Below are positions 26,501-34,789 of a stretch of DNA of 64,000 nt, piece after piece. The notes under the pieces are model-generated. The model was not told where the DNA came from. It was given only the letters and a program-made list of their open reading frames with translations, and ran no database searches. The stretch is from assembly GCA_944363645.1 (NCBI GenBank), contig CALVUR010000001.1:248001-312000 (forward strand). The letters run 5' to 3'. A program made the translations under genes and the position numbers. The stretch comes from an uncultured Clostridia bacterium (GTDB lineage Bacteria > Bacillota > Clostridia > Christensenellales > Borkfalkiaceae). Numbering within the stretch: position 1 is the first letter of the stretch; the number at the start of each line of letters is the position of its first letter.

Positions 26501-28512
26501 CTGTCTTTGTAGTAATATTCTGCATAAGTTGCTAATTTTTGTTCAAATGAATATGTGGTAACTGTTTCAGTTTGACCTCCAGCAACTTCGTTTGTGGTTG
26601 TTTGAACGTTAATTAAGAATTTTTCTGGATTTTGGTTGATTGTTGTGTTTACAATTATGCCACCGAAAACTGATGATTGGGTTGTGTAATAACCTGTGTA
26701 TTCGGTTGTGCCATCAAAATATGTTAAGTTATAAATACCGTCTAAAGTAAGTTTTGTGCCGTCTTCGTTTACGATTGTTTGGTCTAACTGTGCATCATAC
26801 AAAGCGTAACCTAAAACGTCGCCAACGGTGAGCATTTTAACGGTGAGTGAAGAATTGCCTTCTTTAATGGTGATTATATCGCCTTCACGTGTGTATGCTA
26901 AAGTTTCGTATTTTGTTTCATCTTCTAAATCGTTATAAAAGAGTGCGTTGCCAAAACCGTCAAGTTCGATAAAGTATGTTCTGTAGGAAACAACTGAACC
27001 TTGATATGTTGCAAAGCGTGTAAGTTTGCCAAGTTCTACATCAGCCATATCACGAACGATAAATACAGGTGTACCGTTTGATGTGCCGATTAAAATTTGC
27101 ATGCTTGTGCCAGCCATTTCGCCACCGGTAAAGGTGATTTCAAAAATGCCTTCGTCATTTACAACGTAAGTACCTTCGCCTGTCACTATATTTTGCTTAT
27201 AGTATGTGATACCATTTGCGCTGTCAAACTCAATTGTTTCGCCTTCAATAATTTTGCGTTGTTTCCAATCTAAAAGTGTAGATGAATAGTCTTGGCGTGA
27301 GTCGTCTAAATAAACGAATGTACCGTTATCATTTAACTTACCAGCCAAAATTACGCTGTTATCCGGATCGATATCGAACCTAAAGTTTTGAAGTTCGCCA
27401 TTAGGATAATATCTACCCTTAAAGAAGTAACTACCACGGTTTAAGTAAGCAGTGCCAACGTTTGGATTTTCACCGTCTAATTCAACGAAAATATAGTCGT
27501 CGCCACCGAACATATCATAATAACCTTTTTCCCATACGGCGTAAAGTACCATTGTTCTTTCAGGTACGATTGAGTCGTTTGCCGGGATTTCTTGTGCGCC
27601 ATAAACCACACGGTCAAGATAGTTTGATTCGTAAACTAATTCGCCGTCGGCTTGGGTTGCCCAACCTTTTAAGTAGAAACCTTCACGTTCAAAATAAGAG
27701 TTGTCTGGGAAGGTTGTTTGTACACCATAATAAGTTTCAACCTTAGCGGTTTCGGTGCTACCTTCAAAGTTTGCAAGGAAAGTGATTGTTACTGCGTTTC
27801 TATCGTAATAAGCAACTAATTCATTGTTGGTTGCTTGCATTACCAAACTATGTTTGCTGTTTTCTTTTGTTACCAAAGAAAACCCTTGTTTGTTTGCTTC
27901 AACACTGATTTCGTTGCCTTCGTATTCAAAGCCTTCGATAACTTCTTCATTATAACCATCAAGTGTTTCGTTTTGTGTGTAAAGTTTGATTGTGTAAGGT
28001 GCTTTGTAAACTGCTGTTAAAGTCAATTCTTTAGCGGGCATCCTTGTGTTTTGACCAACTTGGGTTTTACCATTATACCATGCGCCAAATTGATAGCCTG
28101 ATTTAGTTGGTGCTAAACCACTTACCGCTTCGTAAACATTTTCGCCTTGTTTTAAGTAAACTTTTGTGGTGGAAAGTTGTCCGCCTTGTGCGTCAAGGTT
28201 TACTGCGTATTTTTGTTCCCACTTAGCGTAAACTGTCATATCAGCACTTGGGGTAACTGATGTAACAGCACTACCGCTGAAATCGCTTTCTAAATACCAG
28301 CCTTCAAAACTGTATTCTTCGCCACGACTTGGTGCTTCGGGTAAAACATATTCAACGCCTATATCAACTTTTACGTTGTCGTAACCGCTTGCGCCGTTTG
28401 TTTCAAAGTGAATTGTTGCAGTTTTAACTTTGCAACCAAACGCAAAAAGGGAAAGTGATAATATAGCCATAAATAATAGGCTTATAACCACATTCTTTTT
28501 CAGGTTTTTCAT
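23542..28512 (-). CDS. Large surface lipoprotein with InlB repeats and an unrecognised LDGxG repeat
   Basis: A 1,656-residue predicted lipoprotein with lipobox AFGC (C27). Residues about 30-330 contain several InlB_B repeats (FEGWYLESDF, FGAWYNGK, LKGWATQADG with YAKW/YAVW ends). From about 340 to 1,600 the protein is a long beta-rich array with a recurring motif of the form xLDGxGxAxY: near residues 346, 516, 590, 866, 961, 1041 and 1331. Each is followed by a G-x-Y and a GDxITI-like strand. I do not recognise this repeat as a named family. Aromatic and Thr-rich composition and the absence of cysteines suggest an extracellular stalk or ligand-binding array. It has its own promoter and an AGGAG ribosome binding site. 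A role in adhesion or glycan binding would be a guess. Confidence 0.85.
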   Translation of the reverse strand: MKNLKKNVVISLLFMAILSLSLFAFGCKVKTATIHFETNGASGYDNVKVDIGVEYVLPEAPSRGEEYSFEGWYLESDFSGSAVTSVTPSADMTVYAKWEQKYAVNLDAQGGQLSTTKVYLKQGENVYEAVSGLAPTKSGYQFGAWYNGKTQVGQNTRMPAKELTLTAVYKAPYTIKLYTQNETLDGYNEEVIEGFEYEGNEISVEANKQGFSLVTKENSKHSLVMQATNNELVAYYDRNAVTITFLANFEGSTETAKVETYYGVQTTFPDNSYFEREGFYLKGWATQADGELVYESNYLDRVVYGAQEIPANDSIVPERTMVLYAVWEKGYYDMFGGDDYIFVELDGENPNVGTAYLNRGSYFFKGRYYPNGELQNFRFDIDPDNSVILAGKLNDNGTFVYLDDSRQDYSSTLLDWKQRKIIEGETIEFDSANGITYYKQNIVTGEGTYVVNDEGIFEITFTGGEMAGTSMQILIGTSNGTPVFIVRDMADVELGKLTRFATYQGSVVSYRTYFIELDGFGNALFYNDLEDETKYETLAYTREGDIITIKEGNSSLTVKMLTVGDVLGYALYDAQLDQTIVNEDGTKLTLDGIYNLTYFDGTTEYTGYYTTQSSVFGGIIVNTTINQNPEKFLINVQTTTNEVAGGQTETVTTYSFEQKLATYAEYYYKDSANIYYAPLIVIDENGEGTVTIYGFTTARTFEKVSEGTYKVKEVINEGTGLSIYQIDVTTYVDPAPEVSTSLYDLTQVKQIICALDSTSTDYSVSYWYQVTKLDDTVETYDKMYTDETGATLVLVGGMAIYSSQGQVVVGEYQVSNGLTVLSTSNGNLYFEVATESTKFIKLDHAPYNVYAYNEDGTQNANEYIALDGKGGAVYTVITTTVDETTGEEVQNVEEVVGTVTQTDFTNDYNSYIYTFSSATVNFKYIQLYTSQNAFFAKYNYDDETCSGVEYTSDVYGILKLDGFGFYATYTTVEGEVYQGRYSLVGATAYGTGVRMITDYGYRYFDVNGTTFTARGLEYAGSETSAYIVFDNQRMNGQYVYFDGYGKATVFTMTTPDGETEAVRTYIDENATYQINGDVITISFVDGTDQLKYVGKTSLFVYNDYYLNAFELIREDSIVKAYVEGSDWTVLILNDVGKAIRYKDLGVKETGTYKLITESLIYYANDEGTDACLYYFDPATQTITLCETLSYNYYTEDLNTLLFTKYGFVIKNNELAFYYTIENGNATIYRYDAENVNANAYGFVEESFGTFQDVITFDGATYYKYDGYDIKFERVAENVGKYAINGEQITSVSFTPVGGETYSVRATITVGDKQLDGGVVKDANGLHLVILDGAGQYQFDLAVTYKGAGNAFYTLSSMEHYAVYYAYSWAQSYIMYYIMFGIQLPNTIGVLQVSQIYDETGAVVEDYINASFGEDSGCFDSLGNLLTMDKVAYTYNETTQVYTVSVNMADGYTYEFQFITADVMGISCYRLLGFVRVQTLTVGTEYSLVVKRVIASDYANPGAIFDVELSVNGTFVDYTQAYLVEGAIVYIVRTLDENNLVTSSVHYTINLVEKADEGVETDTVKAYESATIEKTENTIHYNLAKDQFVEMSGGKVVTIVAQTAGADGPTYATLIARSCEVQQDGSYLVTVVGDKKYTVTITDGVASITEVKEETQA

Positions 28513-28549
28513 AATATTCTCCTGCTAATAGTCTTATTTTTTATTTTAC

Positions 28550-28563
28550 CGACCTATAGGTCG
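28550..28563. repeat. Perfect palindrome related to the intergenic repeat core
   Basis: CGACCTATAGGTCG is a perfect 14-bp palindrome followed by a T run on plus. Its left half matches the CGACCTATAG variant in the repeat copies at 40537 and 60651. It lies 38 bp upstream of the 1,656-residue gene, inside its leader. Confidence 0.5.
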
Positions 28564-28689
28564 TTTTTTTCTTGTTTTTTTACGGCAAAACTCAACCGAT
28601 TTTTAATTTTTAGATCTTTTAAAAGTGTGATTTTATAAAAAACGCCAACAAAAAAGAGTAAAATTGTTCGCATTTTAGCGATATATTTT

Positions 28690-28719
28690 TTTATAAATCG
28701 TTTCGCCGTGTGCGGTCAA
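28690..28719 (-). promoter_or_regulatory. Promoter of the 1,656-residue lipoprotein gene
   Basis: Minus-strand TTGACC (28714-28719) and TATAAA (28690-28695) with an 18-bp spacer. The surrounding TGCGGTCAAATGTACGC (28711-28727) is repeated with one change at 28777-28793, giving a second -35-like box 66 bp upstream and a candidate regulator site. Confidence 0.55.
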
Positions 28720-28800
28720 ATGTACGCGTATACTGTGCATTTTTGTATAAAATTTGGATGTAAACTTTTCGTATACTGCGGTCAAATGTCCGCCATTAAA

Positions 28801-28857
28801 AAGCGTTTTTCACCTGCAAACTGTTAAATTTGCAGGTGGATAAAACGATTTTTTTAA
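28801..28857 (-). terminator. Terminator of the MoxR/VWA cluster
   Basis: CACCTGCAAA (28811-28820) pairs with TTTGCAGGTG (28829-28838), extended by CGTTTT/AAAACG outside. On the minus strand GCTTTTT follows. It lies about 60 bp beyond the stop of the LRR lipoprotein gene. Confidence 0.8.
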
Positions 28858-28910
28858 TTTGTTAAAGTAAAATTTACCTTAAATTTGATGTGCAAATTTG
28901 CTAAAAACAA

Positions 28911-31817
28911 TTATACTTCCGGGATGGTTTCGCCCGTGCCAGGAAGTGTTGGATCTGTAACGCCCGGATCAACGACTTCAGATTTTACCGTCCAAACGGC
29001 ATAAAGTGTTGTGCCGACTTCGACTTCTTTTAATTGTTGCAAGGTGTATTGTGCTTCGGTTGCGCCTTCAGTTTGCGACCAACCACTAAACACAAAGCCT
29101 TCCCTTTGGGGTGCGGTAAGCAAGTTGTATTCGTTTTCGTATGAAACTGTGTTTTCAGTTTTTGTAAGCGAATAAACATATTTACCCGTTTCGTCAAGGG
29201 TTACGCCCCAAACGATTGGGCGGTAAGATGCGTTGAATCTTCCGTGCCAATTTTCAAGTTCGCTTGTTGCGTCGGTGTAGATAGTTGCAACGTTGCATTG
29301 ATAGAATGCGTATGCACCAATCCATGTGGTGTTTTTAGAAATTGTAAGTGAAGATAATGATTCAGCACCGCTAAATGCGTAACTGCCGATAAAACTTACG
29401 TTATCGCCGATAACCAATTCTTTAATCAAGGTCAAACCGCAGAATGCGTTTGAGCCGATGTGTTTTAAGTTATCGCCAAAACTTAATGTTGCGATTGAAG
29501 CGCAACCAAAGAATGCTGAGTCTTCAATAACTTCGAGTGAAAGTGGTAAGTTGATTTGTTCAAGTGAGTAGCATTGATAGAATGCAGAATCACCTATTTC
29601 AATCAATTCATTATCCTTTTTGAAAGTAACTGTTTTTAAGTTGTCGCAACCGAAAAATGCTTGTTCGCCTATTGCGGTAATGCCTTCGGGGATGACAAAT
29701 TCGGTAATACCATTACATTCATAGAAAGTGTAAGGTTTGATTTCGGTCAAAATAAAGCCAGGAAGTTTTACCGATGTTAATGCTTCGCAATAACCAAAAG
29801 CAAATAAGCCAATGTCGGTTAAGTCATAGCAGTTGCTTAAATCCATTTCGGTAAGAGCAGAACATGAGTAAAATGCTGAACGGCCAATAGACCTTAAACT
29901 TGTAGGAACGCCTACACGTGATAAACTTAAACAGCCATAGAAACAGAAGTCTGGGATTTCTGTAATATAAATATTGATGTTGATTTCGAGTAGGAACTTA
30001 CATAAATAGAAAGCGCCTTCACCAATATATCTTAAGTCGTTTGTGCCACTTACTGCGGTAATGCCTTCTTCGGCATCAATAGATTCCATAAAGGCGTAAT
30101 CTGCAATACCGACTGTGTTTGGGCGCAATGAAAGTACGCCACTTGCTGCCGTTTTACCGATTGCCCAATTACCAGCGTAAATAACGCCATTTTCGCTACC
30201 GGTGTTCCAAATGCCAGAGTTGAAAAAGGCATAACCACCGATTTTTCTTACGCTTTCAGGGATGATCCTTGTGTAGTTTGCTTGATCGGCTGGCATAAAT
30301 AGGCTTGAACATTTATAGAATGCGTAACCGCCGATTTCCCTTACCTTTTGACCTAATAAGACGTTTGATAAAAGTTCACATTCATAAAATGCGCTGTTAC
30401 CAACGACCAATAAGTTTGATGCGTAAGAGTCAAATTTCCATAGTTTAGCGCAACCTGCAAAAGCGCCTGCGCCCAAATATTTTAAACTTATGGGGACAAC
30501 AACTTCTTCTAAAAGTTCGCAGTTACGGAAAGTTGATTCTGCAATACCGACTGTGCCTTCTTCGATAGAGATTGTGTTTTCACCTGTTGCGCCAATCTTT
30601 AAGATATTCTTCTTTAAGTAGTTAGTTGCGCCAACTACCCATTTATCTGCGTAGAATAACTTATTTTCTTGTAATTCAGCATCTTGTTCGGTAAACATTG
30701 GTGTTTTGTATGTTACGAACGCACCGACTGTGGTAACAGAGTCAGGAATAGAGATGCTTGTAAGTGATTCACATCCTAAAAAGCAGTTATCGTTGATGAT
30801 TTCTAAACCTTCAGGAAGTTCAATGGTTTGTAAACCTGTTGAATAAGCAAATGCCTTTGTGTCAAGACCGTATAAATTGCCACTGTTTGAAAAGACTACG
30901 CCACCAGATAAATCGGTTTTTGTGAAGGCATTTTTACCAATGTAGGTTAAGCCTGCGCCGAAAGTTACCTTTTTCAAACTTGAACAACTGTCAAAAGCGT
31001 TGTCATAAATGTATTCAACGCTGTCAGGGATAACAATTTCTTGAAGTTGGCTACAACCGATAAATGCGTTTTCGCCAATGCTTTCAAGTTGGTCGTGCAA
31101 GGTGATATTTTCAAGCGACCTACAGTTTGCGAAAGTGTATTCTGGGATATCTTTAATGCCCGTTGGGAAGTTTACAGTGGTGAGTGCAGTACACATCATA
31201 AACACTGAATCGCCCATTTCTAAAACAGAGTCAGCAATGTTGACCGTTTTAAGGGTTAAACAGTTCATGAATGCGCCCGAGCCAATGTAAGTAACATATT
31301 TACCAATGGTTACGCCCGTAATTGCCTTACTTTTTCTAAATGCGCCGTCATTGATACGTGTTACCGGTTTGCCCCTATAAATATCTTCGATAACAAAGTC
31401 GCCAGACGCCCTGCCTACCCTTGTGATTTCGTATTCCTTTTCACTGTTTATAAGGGTATAAACTAAGCCTGTTTCATAATCTTTATGGAAATAGATAATG
31501 TCGGTATAGTCGCTATCCTTTTTCGTACGGGTAGTAGGCACTGCCTTTAATCTTATTTCGTAATCGCCTTCTTCTAAAAGTGAAAGTGAATATGTTGTTC
31601 GCCTTGAAGTTACTTCTTGTACTTCTTGCGTTAGGTAATTTTTAAACTCAATTACATAATGCTTTGCGCCCTCGACTTCGTCCCAACTCATGTTGTTTTC
31701 TTCGTCGAAGGTTATATTCGTGGGTGTAGCGATTTTTTCATTGTTACACGCCACGAATGATAAACTTAGCGATAACACCATCACCATTAAAAGGGCTGGT
31801 ATTAAAAATTTTCTCAT
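28911..31817 (-). CDS. LRR_5 (BspA-type) lipoprotein at the end of the MoxR/VWA cluster
   Basis: A 968-residue predicted lipoprotein with lipobox FVAC (C24). Residues about 30-110 form an Fn3-like domain (NITFDEENNMSWDEVEGAKHY), followed by roughly 750 residues of BspA-type LRR_5 repeats of 22-25 residues with the typical AFxxCxxL core, including two longer loops. A single InlB_B repeat (FVFSGWSQTEG to LYAVW) closes the protein near the C-terminus. Such proteins act as surface adhesins or sensors in Treponema, Bacteroidota and trichomonads. It starts 14 bp after the VWA membrane gene, so it is very likely a product of the same transcript, which suggests the MoxR/VWA proteins act on it or with it. 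Confidence 0.88.
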   Translation of the reverse strand: MRKFLIPALLMVMVLSLSLSFVACNNEKIATPTNITFDEENNMSWDEVEGAKHYVIEFKNYLTQEVQEVTSRRTTYSLSLLEEGDYEIRLKAVPTTRTKKDSDYTDIIYFHKDYETGLVYTLINSEKEYEITRVGRASGDFVIEDIYRGKPVTRINDGAFRKSKAITGVTIGKYVTYIGSGAFMNCLTLKTVNIADSVLEMGDSVFMMCTALTTVNFPTGIKDIPEYTFANCRSLENITLHDQLESIGENAFIGCSQLQEIVIPDSVEYIYDNAFDSCSSLKKVTFGAGLTYIGKNAFTKTDLSGGVVFSNSGNLYGLDTKAFAYSTGLQTIELPEGLEIINDNCFLGCESLTSISIPDSVTTVGAFVTYKTPMFTEQDAELQENKLFYADKWVVGATNYLKKNILKIGATGENTISIEEGTVGIAESTFRNCELLEEVVVPISLKYLGAGAFAGCAKLWKFDSYASNLLVVGNSAFYECELLSNVLLGQKVREIGGYAFYKCSSLFMPADQANYTRIIPESVRKIGGYAFFNSGIWNTGSENGVIYAGNWAIGKTAASGVLSLRPNTVGIADYAFMESIDAEEGITAVSGTNDLRYIGEGAFYLCKFLLEININIYITEIPDFCFYGCLSLSRVGVPTSLRSIGRSAFYSCSALTEMDLSNCYDLTDIGLFAFGYCEALTSVKLPGFILTEIKPYTFYECNGITEFVIPEGITAIGEQAFFGCDNLKTVTFKKDNELIEIGDSAFYQCYSLEQINLPLSLEVIEDSAFFGCASIATLSFGDNLKHIGSNAFCGLTLIKELVIGDNVSFIGSYAFSGAESLSSLTISKNTTWIGAYAFYQCNVATIYTDATSELENWHGRFNASYRPIVWGVTLDETGKYVYSLTKTENTVSYENEYNLLTAPQREGFVFSGWSQTEGATEAQYTLQQLKEVEVGTTLYAVWTVKSEVVDPGVTDPTLPGTGETIPEV

Positions 31818-31831
31818 AATTTTAACCTATT

Positions 31832-34774
31832 TTATTTGTGATTTTTGAATCTGCTGTCCTTTCTATCACGAATGATTTCGTGTAACCACTTAAACTTGAA
31901 CTTACGGACTGCGATGTCGAGTAAGAACAATACGATTATTATGATTATGAAAAGAACTCTTGGGTCGTAAGACCTGTGAACGTCTGTAATAAAGGTTTCA
32001 AAAATCTTACCAACGTTATTGATATCGTCAATGTAAGCACCGTTTGCCGTTTGCGCTAAATTTTCAAGTTTAGTAACAACGCTTTCTTCAGTTGTTTGGT
32101 CTGTTTGGTCGTATTCTTTCGAATAAGAGAAAGCCTTTTCAAATGAAGTTGTTTCTACAACTTGACCGTTTGCATCAAGTTTTTTGAGTGTAATTGTGTA
32201 GTTACCTGAATTTTTGATAACAAAATTACATCTACTGTAGTTGTTTTTCGCTTCAAATGGTGTTGTAACAAAGATATCGTCGTTAGTTTTTGTTGTGTCG
32301 CTTAAGGAAATGCTTCCGCCGTCCCACGTGATTTCACCAGTGATACTTTCCCCTTCTTCTAAACTTACCATAACATTTAATTGGTTTAGGTAGTTGTCTT
32401 CGATAAGGGTGTAATCAATGTTGTTTGCCCTGATATCACTTGTTGCGCTTATGTTTTCAACTACGTTTAAGACAAAGCGTTTACCACGGTCGCTTGCGAT
32501 AAAGTCGCTTGAAAGTTGACCGTGTAAGTCAATCATAAATGAGCCGACCATACCTTTACCGAATTTCCACTGTGCGTAAATGGGTTCGTTATAATCGCCT
32601 TTTAAGATCAAATCTGCGCTGGCACGAACCTTTACACCATAAAAGCCGTTAAGCGATACGGGGATTTTGTCGAAGTCGTCATTTTCTTCATCCCTTACAC
32701 CGTTTAAAAGCGGACTCATGATATTGTGAATGGTGGGTTGGAAACTTTTAAGTTCGATTTCTTTAATGCTTGAAGATAATAAATCTTTTCTTAACTCGGT
32801 TGCGATTGAAGCACCGCTTGAGATTAAGTGAAGTTTATCAACTACTTCTTGTCTTTTCTTAACAGTTAATTCTGGACTGTCTGGAACGGCTTCTACGTCG
32901 TTGCCGAGCCAAATTGCACGAAGTAATGAGTCGTATGCACTTGAAGATTCGGTAAGTTCGCCCGGGACAACTGTAACTTCACCGTTTATCAACTGGTTGG
33001 CAAAAGCAGTTGGCTTTGTGTCTGTACCGATGATAACGATTGAAAGTGTAATGCCGTGTTCTTGATAGTTTTCGTAAACTAACTGTTCAAAGGTCTGTTG
33101 TTCACCTGCGCTGATTAAACCGTCGGTAAGCATGATAATATGCCTACGTTCTACATTAGGATTACCAGCAAGTTGTTGACATGCAGCCGTGTAAGCATCG
33201 CAGTAAAGGGTACCGCCACGTGTGTCTTGCAAGGTGTTGATTGCTGCCTTTATCTTTGATTGTTGTGGTAATGGTGTCATAGGTAAAACCATATGGTGTG
33301 AACTTTCCATTGCGATAATACCCAAATAATCTCTTTCGGTCAATGCTTCCATTGAAGCGGCAAGACCGATCCTTGCCCACGTGAGCCTTGTATCGCCTGT
33401 GCCGTCGTCAGCGGACATTGAACCGGAGATATCGATAAGTCCCATTACGCCAACGGGTGGTGTGTAATTGATTGCTTGGACAGGTAACATATCTTGGTAC
33501 TTTGTACCGTACATATCGCTTCTGTCATAAGCGTGCGGAATAGGAATCATTTGACCTTCGCTGTTTAATTCCTCGCCGTCGCTACCACCGACTGTAAGCA
33601 AACCGCCGCCAAAGTCGTAAACATAACTATATAATATGTCAACAAAACTTTCTTCCATATCGGCGTTTGCAATGTTGTTTAAAATAACTTGGTCGTATTC
33701 ACGAAGTTCGTCAATGGTCTGTGGGAAGCCTTCTGCACCAATATAAGTATTGGTAACTTGGTACTTGTTGTCCCTTGTAAGTTCTTCATACAAAAAGGCT
33801 GCTTCGTCCATTGTTGCATCGCTTCTTGAAACTAACAATACATTGTTGTAAAGTTGTAAGTTAAAGAATGTGCTAAACTTATTGTTTTCTTTAATACCGT
33901 CGCCATTTGTAACTACTTCAAAGTCCATTTTGTGGATGCCTTCGGTCTTAAAGACGTGAGTAAATTCAACCGTGTTAATACCCGGTTCAAGGTTGATTGT
34001 AAGTTTACCGTAAGTATCGTCAACCACCTTGTTATCAACAAGGGTGATTTCGCTTGTTGCAGAGTAACTTGAATTGAAAGTAAGTTTTAAAGTAATAGGT
34101 TCGTTTTGGGTGATTCTGTATTCGGGTAATTCGCAACCTAAAAACTGAATATCATTGCCGTAAAAACCTGCTGGCACATACGCAACATCTAAACGGGTGT
34201 TTTGTGCTGTAACGTATTTAATTGCCGTATTTAAATCTTCTTCTGTTTCTTTACCGTCGGTAATAAGTACGATTTTACCTGTGTCGGGGTTGTTGAATAA
34301 TTCTGCTGTGTATCTTATCGCCTGCGCAATGTTTGTTGATGTAACATCTGGCTTTGGTGCTGATAGATACATATCGTAAATTGTTTCGATTTCCTTAGTT
34401 AACGGAACTGCGTAAACTTGGTCAAAACCAAAAGTTACAACGCCTACGCTATAACCATCGTAAACGCTTTCATCAATAATGTTTCTTACAAACTTATCTC
34501 TATCTTCTTCGGAATATTCTTCACTGTCGGATAAGTCGACCAAAATGATGATTTCGTTTGTGGTGTTTTTTAGCGAGTAGTTAAATTGCATACCTGCAAG
34601 CAACATAATTGCAAGCACCATAACAATGGTGTGAAGTATGATGGATGTGATACGGTTTCTGTTGCGCCTATACCTTTTATTTAATGTAAAGTATGGTATT
34701 ATCGCAAGCAAAATTGCAGGTATTAATAACAACAATAACCAAGGGTATGAAAAAGAAATTGAAATATTTTCCAT
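31832..34774 (-). CDS. Membrane protein with two VWA domains and a GATase-1-like domain
   Basis: A 980-residue membrane protein. Two N-terminal helices (about 11-33 and 43-62) are followed by a first VWA domain with MIDAS-like DLSDS at 80-84, a class I glutamine-amidotransferase-like segment around 310-405 (YDQVILNNIANADM, GGGLLTVGG), and a second VWA domain with a canonical DISGSMS near 448. A beta-sandwich region follows and a last helix near 935-950 returns the chain to the membrane, leaving a basic cytoplasmic tail. The order matches the COG5426-like membrane proteins encoded with MoxR/DUF58 genes. Metal-dependent VWA domains usually bind protein partners. It begins 15 bp after the BatA-like gene with GGTGGAG. 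Confidence 0.85.
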   Translation of the reverse strand: MENISISFSYPWLLLLLIPAILLAIIPYFTLNKRYRRNRNRITSIILHTIVMVLAIMLLAGMQFNYSLKNTTNEIIILVDLSDSEEYSEEDRDKFVRNIIDESVYDGYSVGVVTFGFDQVYAVPLTKEIETIYDMYLSAPKPDVTSTNIAQAIRYTAELFNNPDTGKIVLITDGKETEEDLNTAIKYVTAQNTRLDVAYVPAGFYGNDIQFLGCELPEYRITQNEPITLKLTFNSSYSATSEITLVDNKVVDDTYGKLTINLEPGINTVEFTHVFKTEGIHKMDFEVVTNGDGIKENNKFSTFFNLQLYNNVLLVSRSDATMDEAAFLYEELTRDNKYQVTNTYIGAEGFPQTIDELREYDQVILNNIANADMEESFVDILYSYVYDFGGGLLTVGGSDGEELNSEGQMIPIPHAYDRSDMYGTKYQDMLPVQAINYTPPVGVMGLIDISGSMSADDGTGDTRLTWARIGLAASMEALTERDYLGIIAMESSHHMVLPMTPLPQQSKIKAAINTLQDTRGGTLYCDAYTAACQQLAGNPNVERRHIIMLTDGLISAGEQQTFEQLVYENYQEHGITLSIVIIGTDTKPTAFANQLINGEVTVVPGELTESSSAYDSLLRAIWLGNDVEAVPDSPELTVKKRQEVVDKLHLISSGASIATELRKDLLSSSIKEIELKSFQPTIHNIMSPLLNGVRDEENDDFDKIPVSLNGFYGVKVRASADLILKGDYNEPIYAQWKFGKGMVGSFMIDLHGQLSSDFIASDRGKRFVLNVVENISATSDIRANNIDYTLIEDNYLNQLNVMVSLEEGESITGEITWDGGSISLSDTTKTNDDIFVTTPFEAKNNYSRCNFVIKNSGNYTITLKKLDANGQVVETTSFEKAFSYSKEYDQTDQTTEESVVTKLENLAQTANGAYIDDINNVGKIFETFITDVHRSYDPRVLFIIIIIVLFLLDIAVRKFKFKWLHEIIRDRKDSRFKNHK

Positions 34775-34789
34775 AAACTCTCCACCCCC

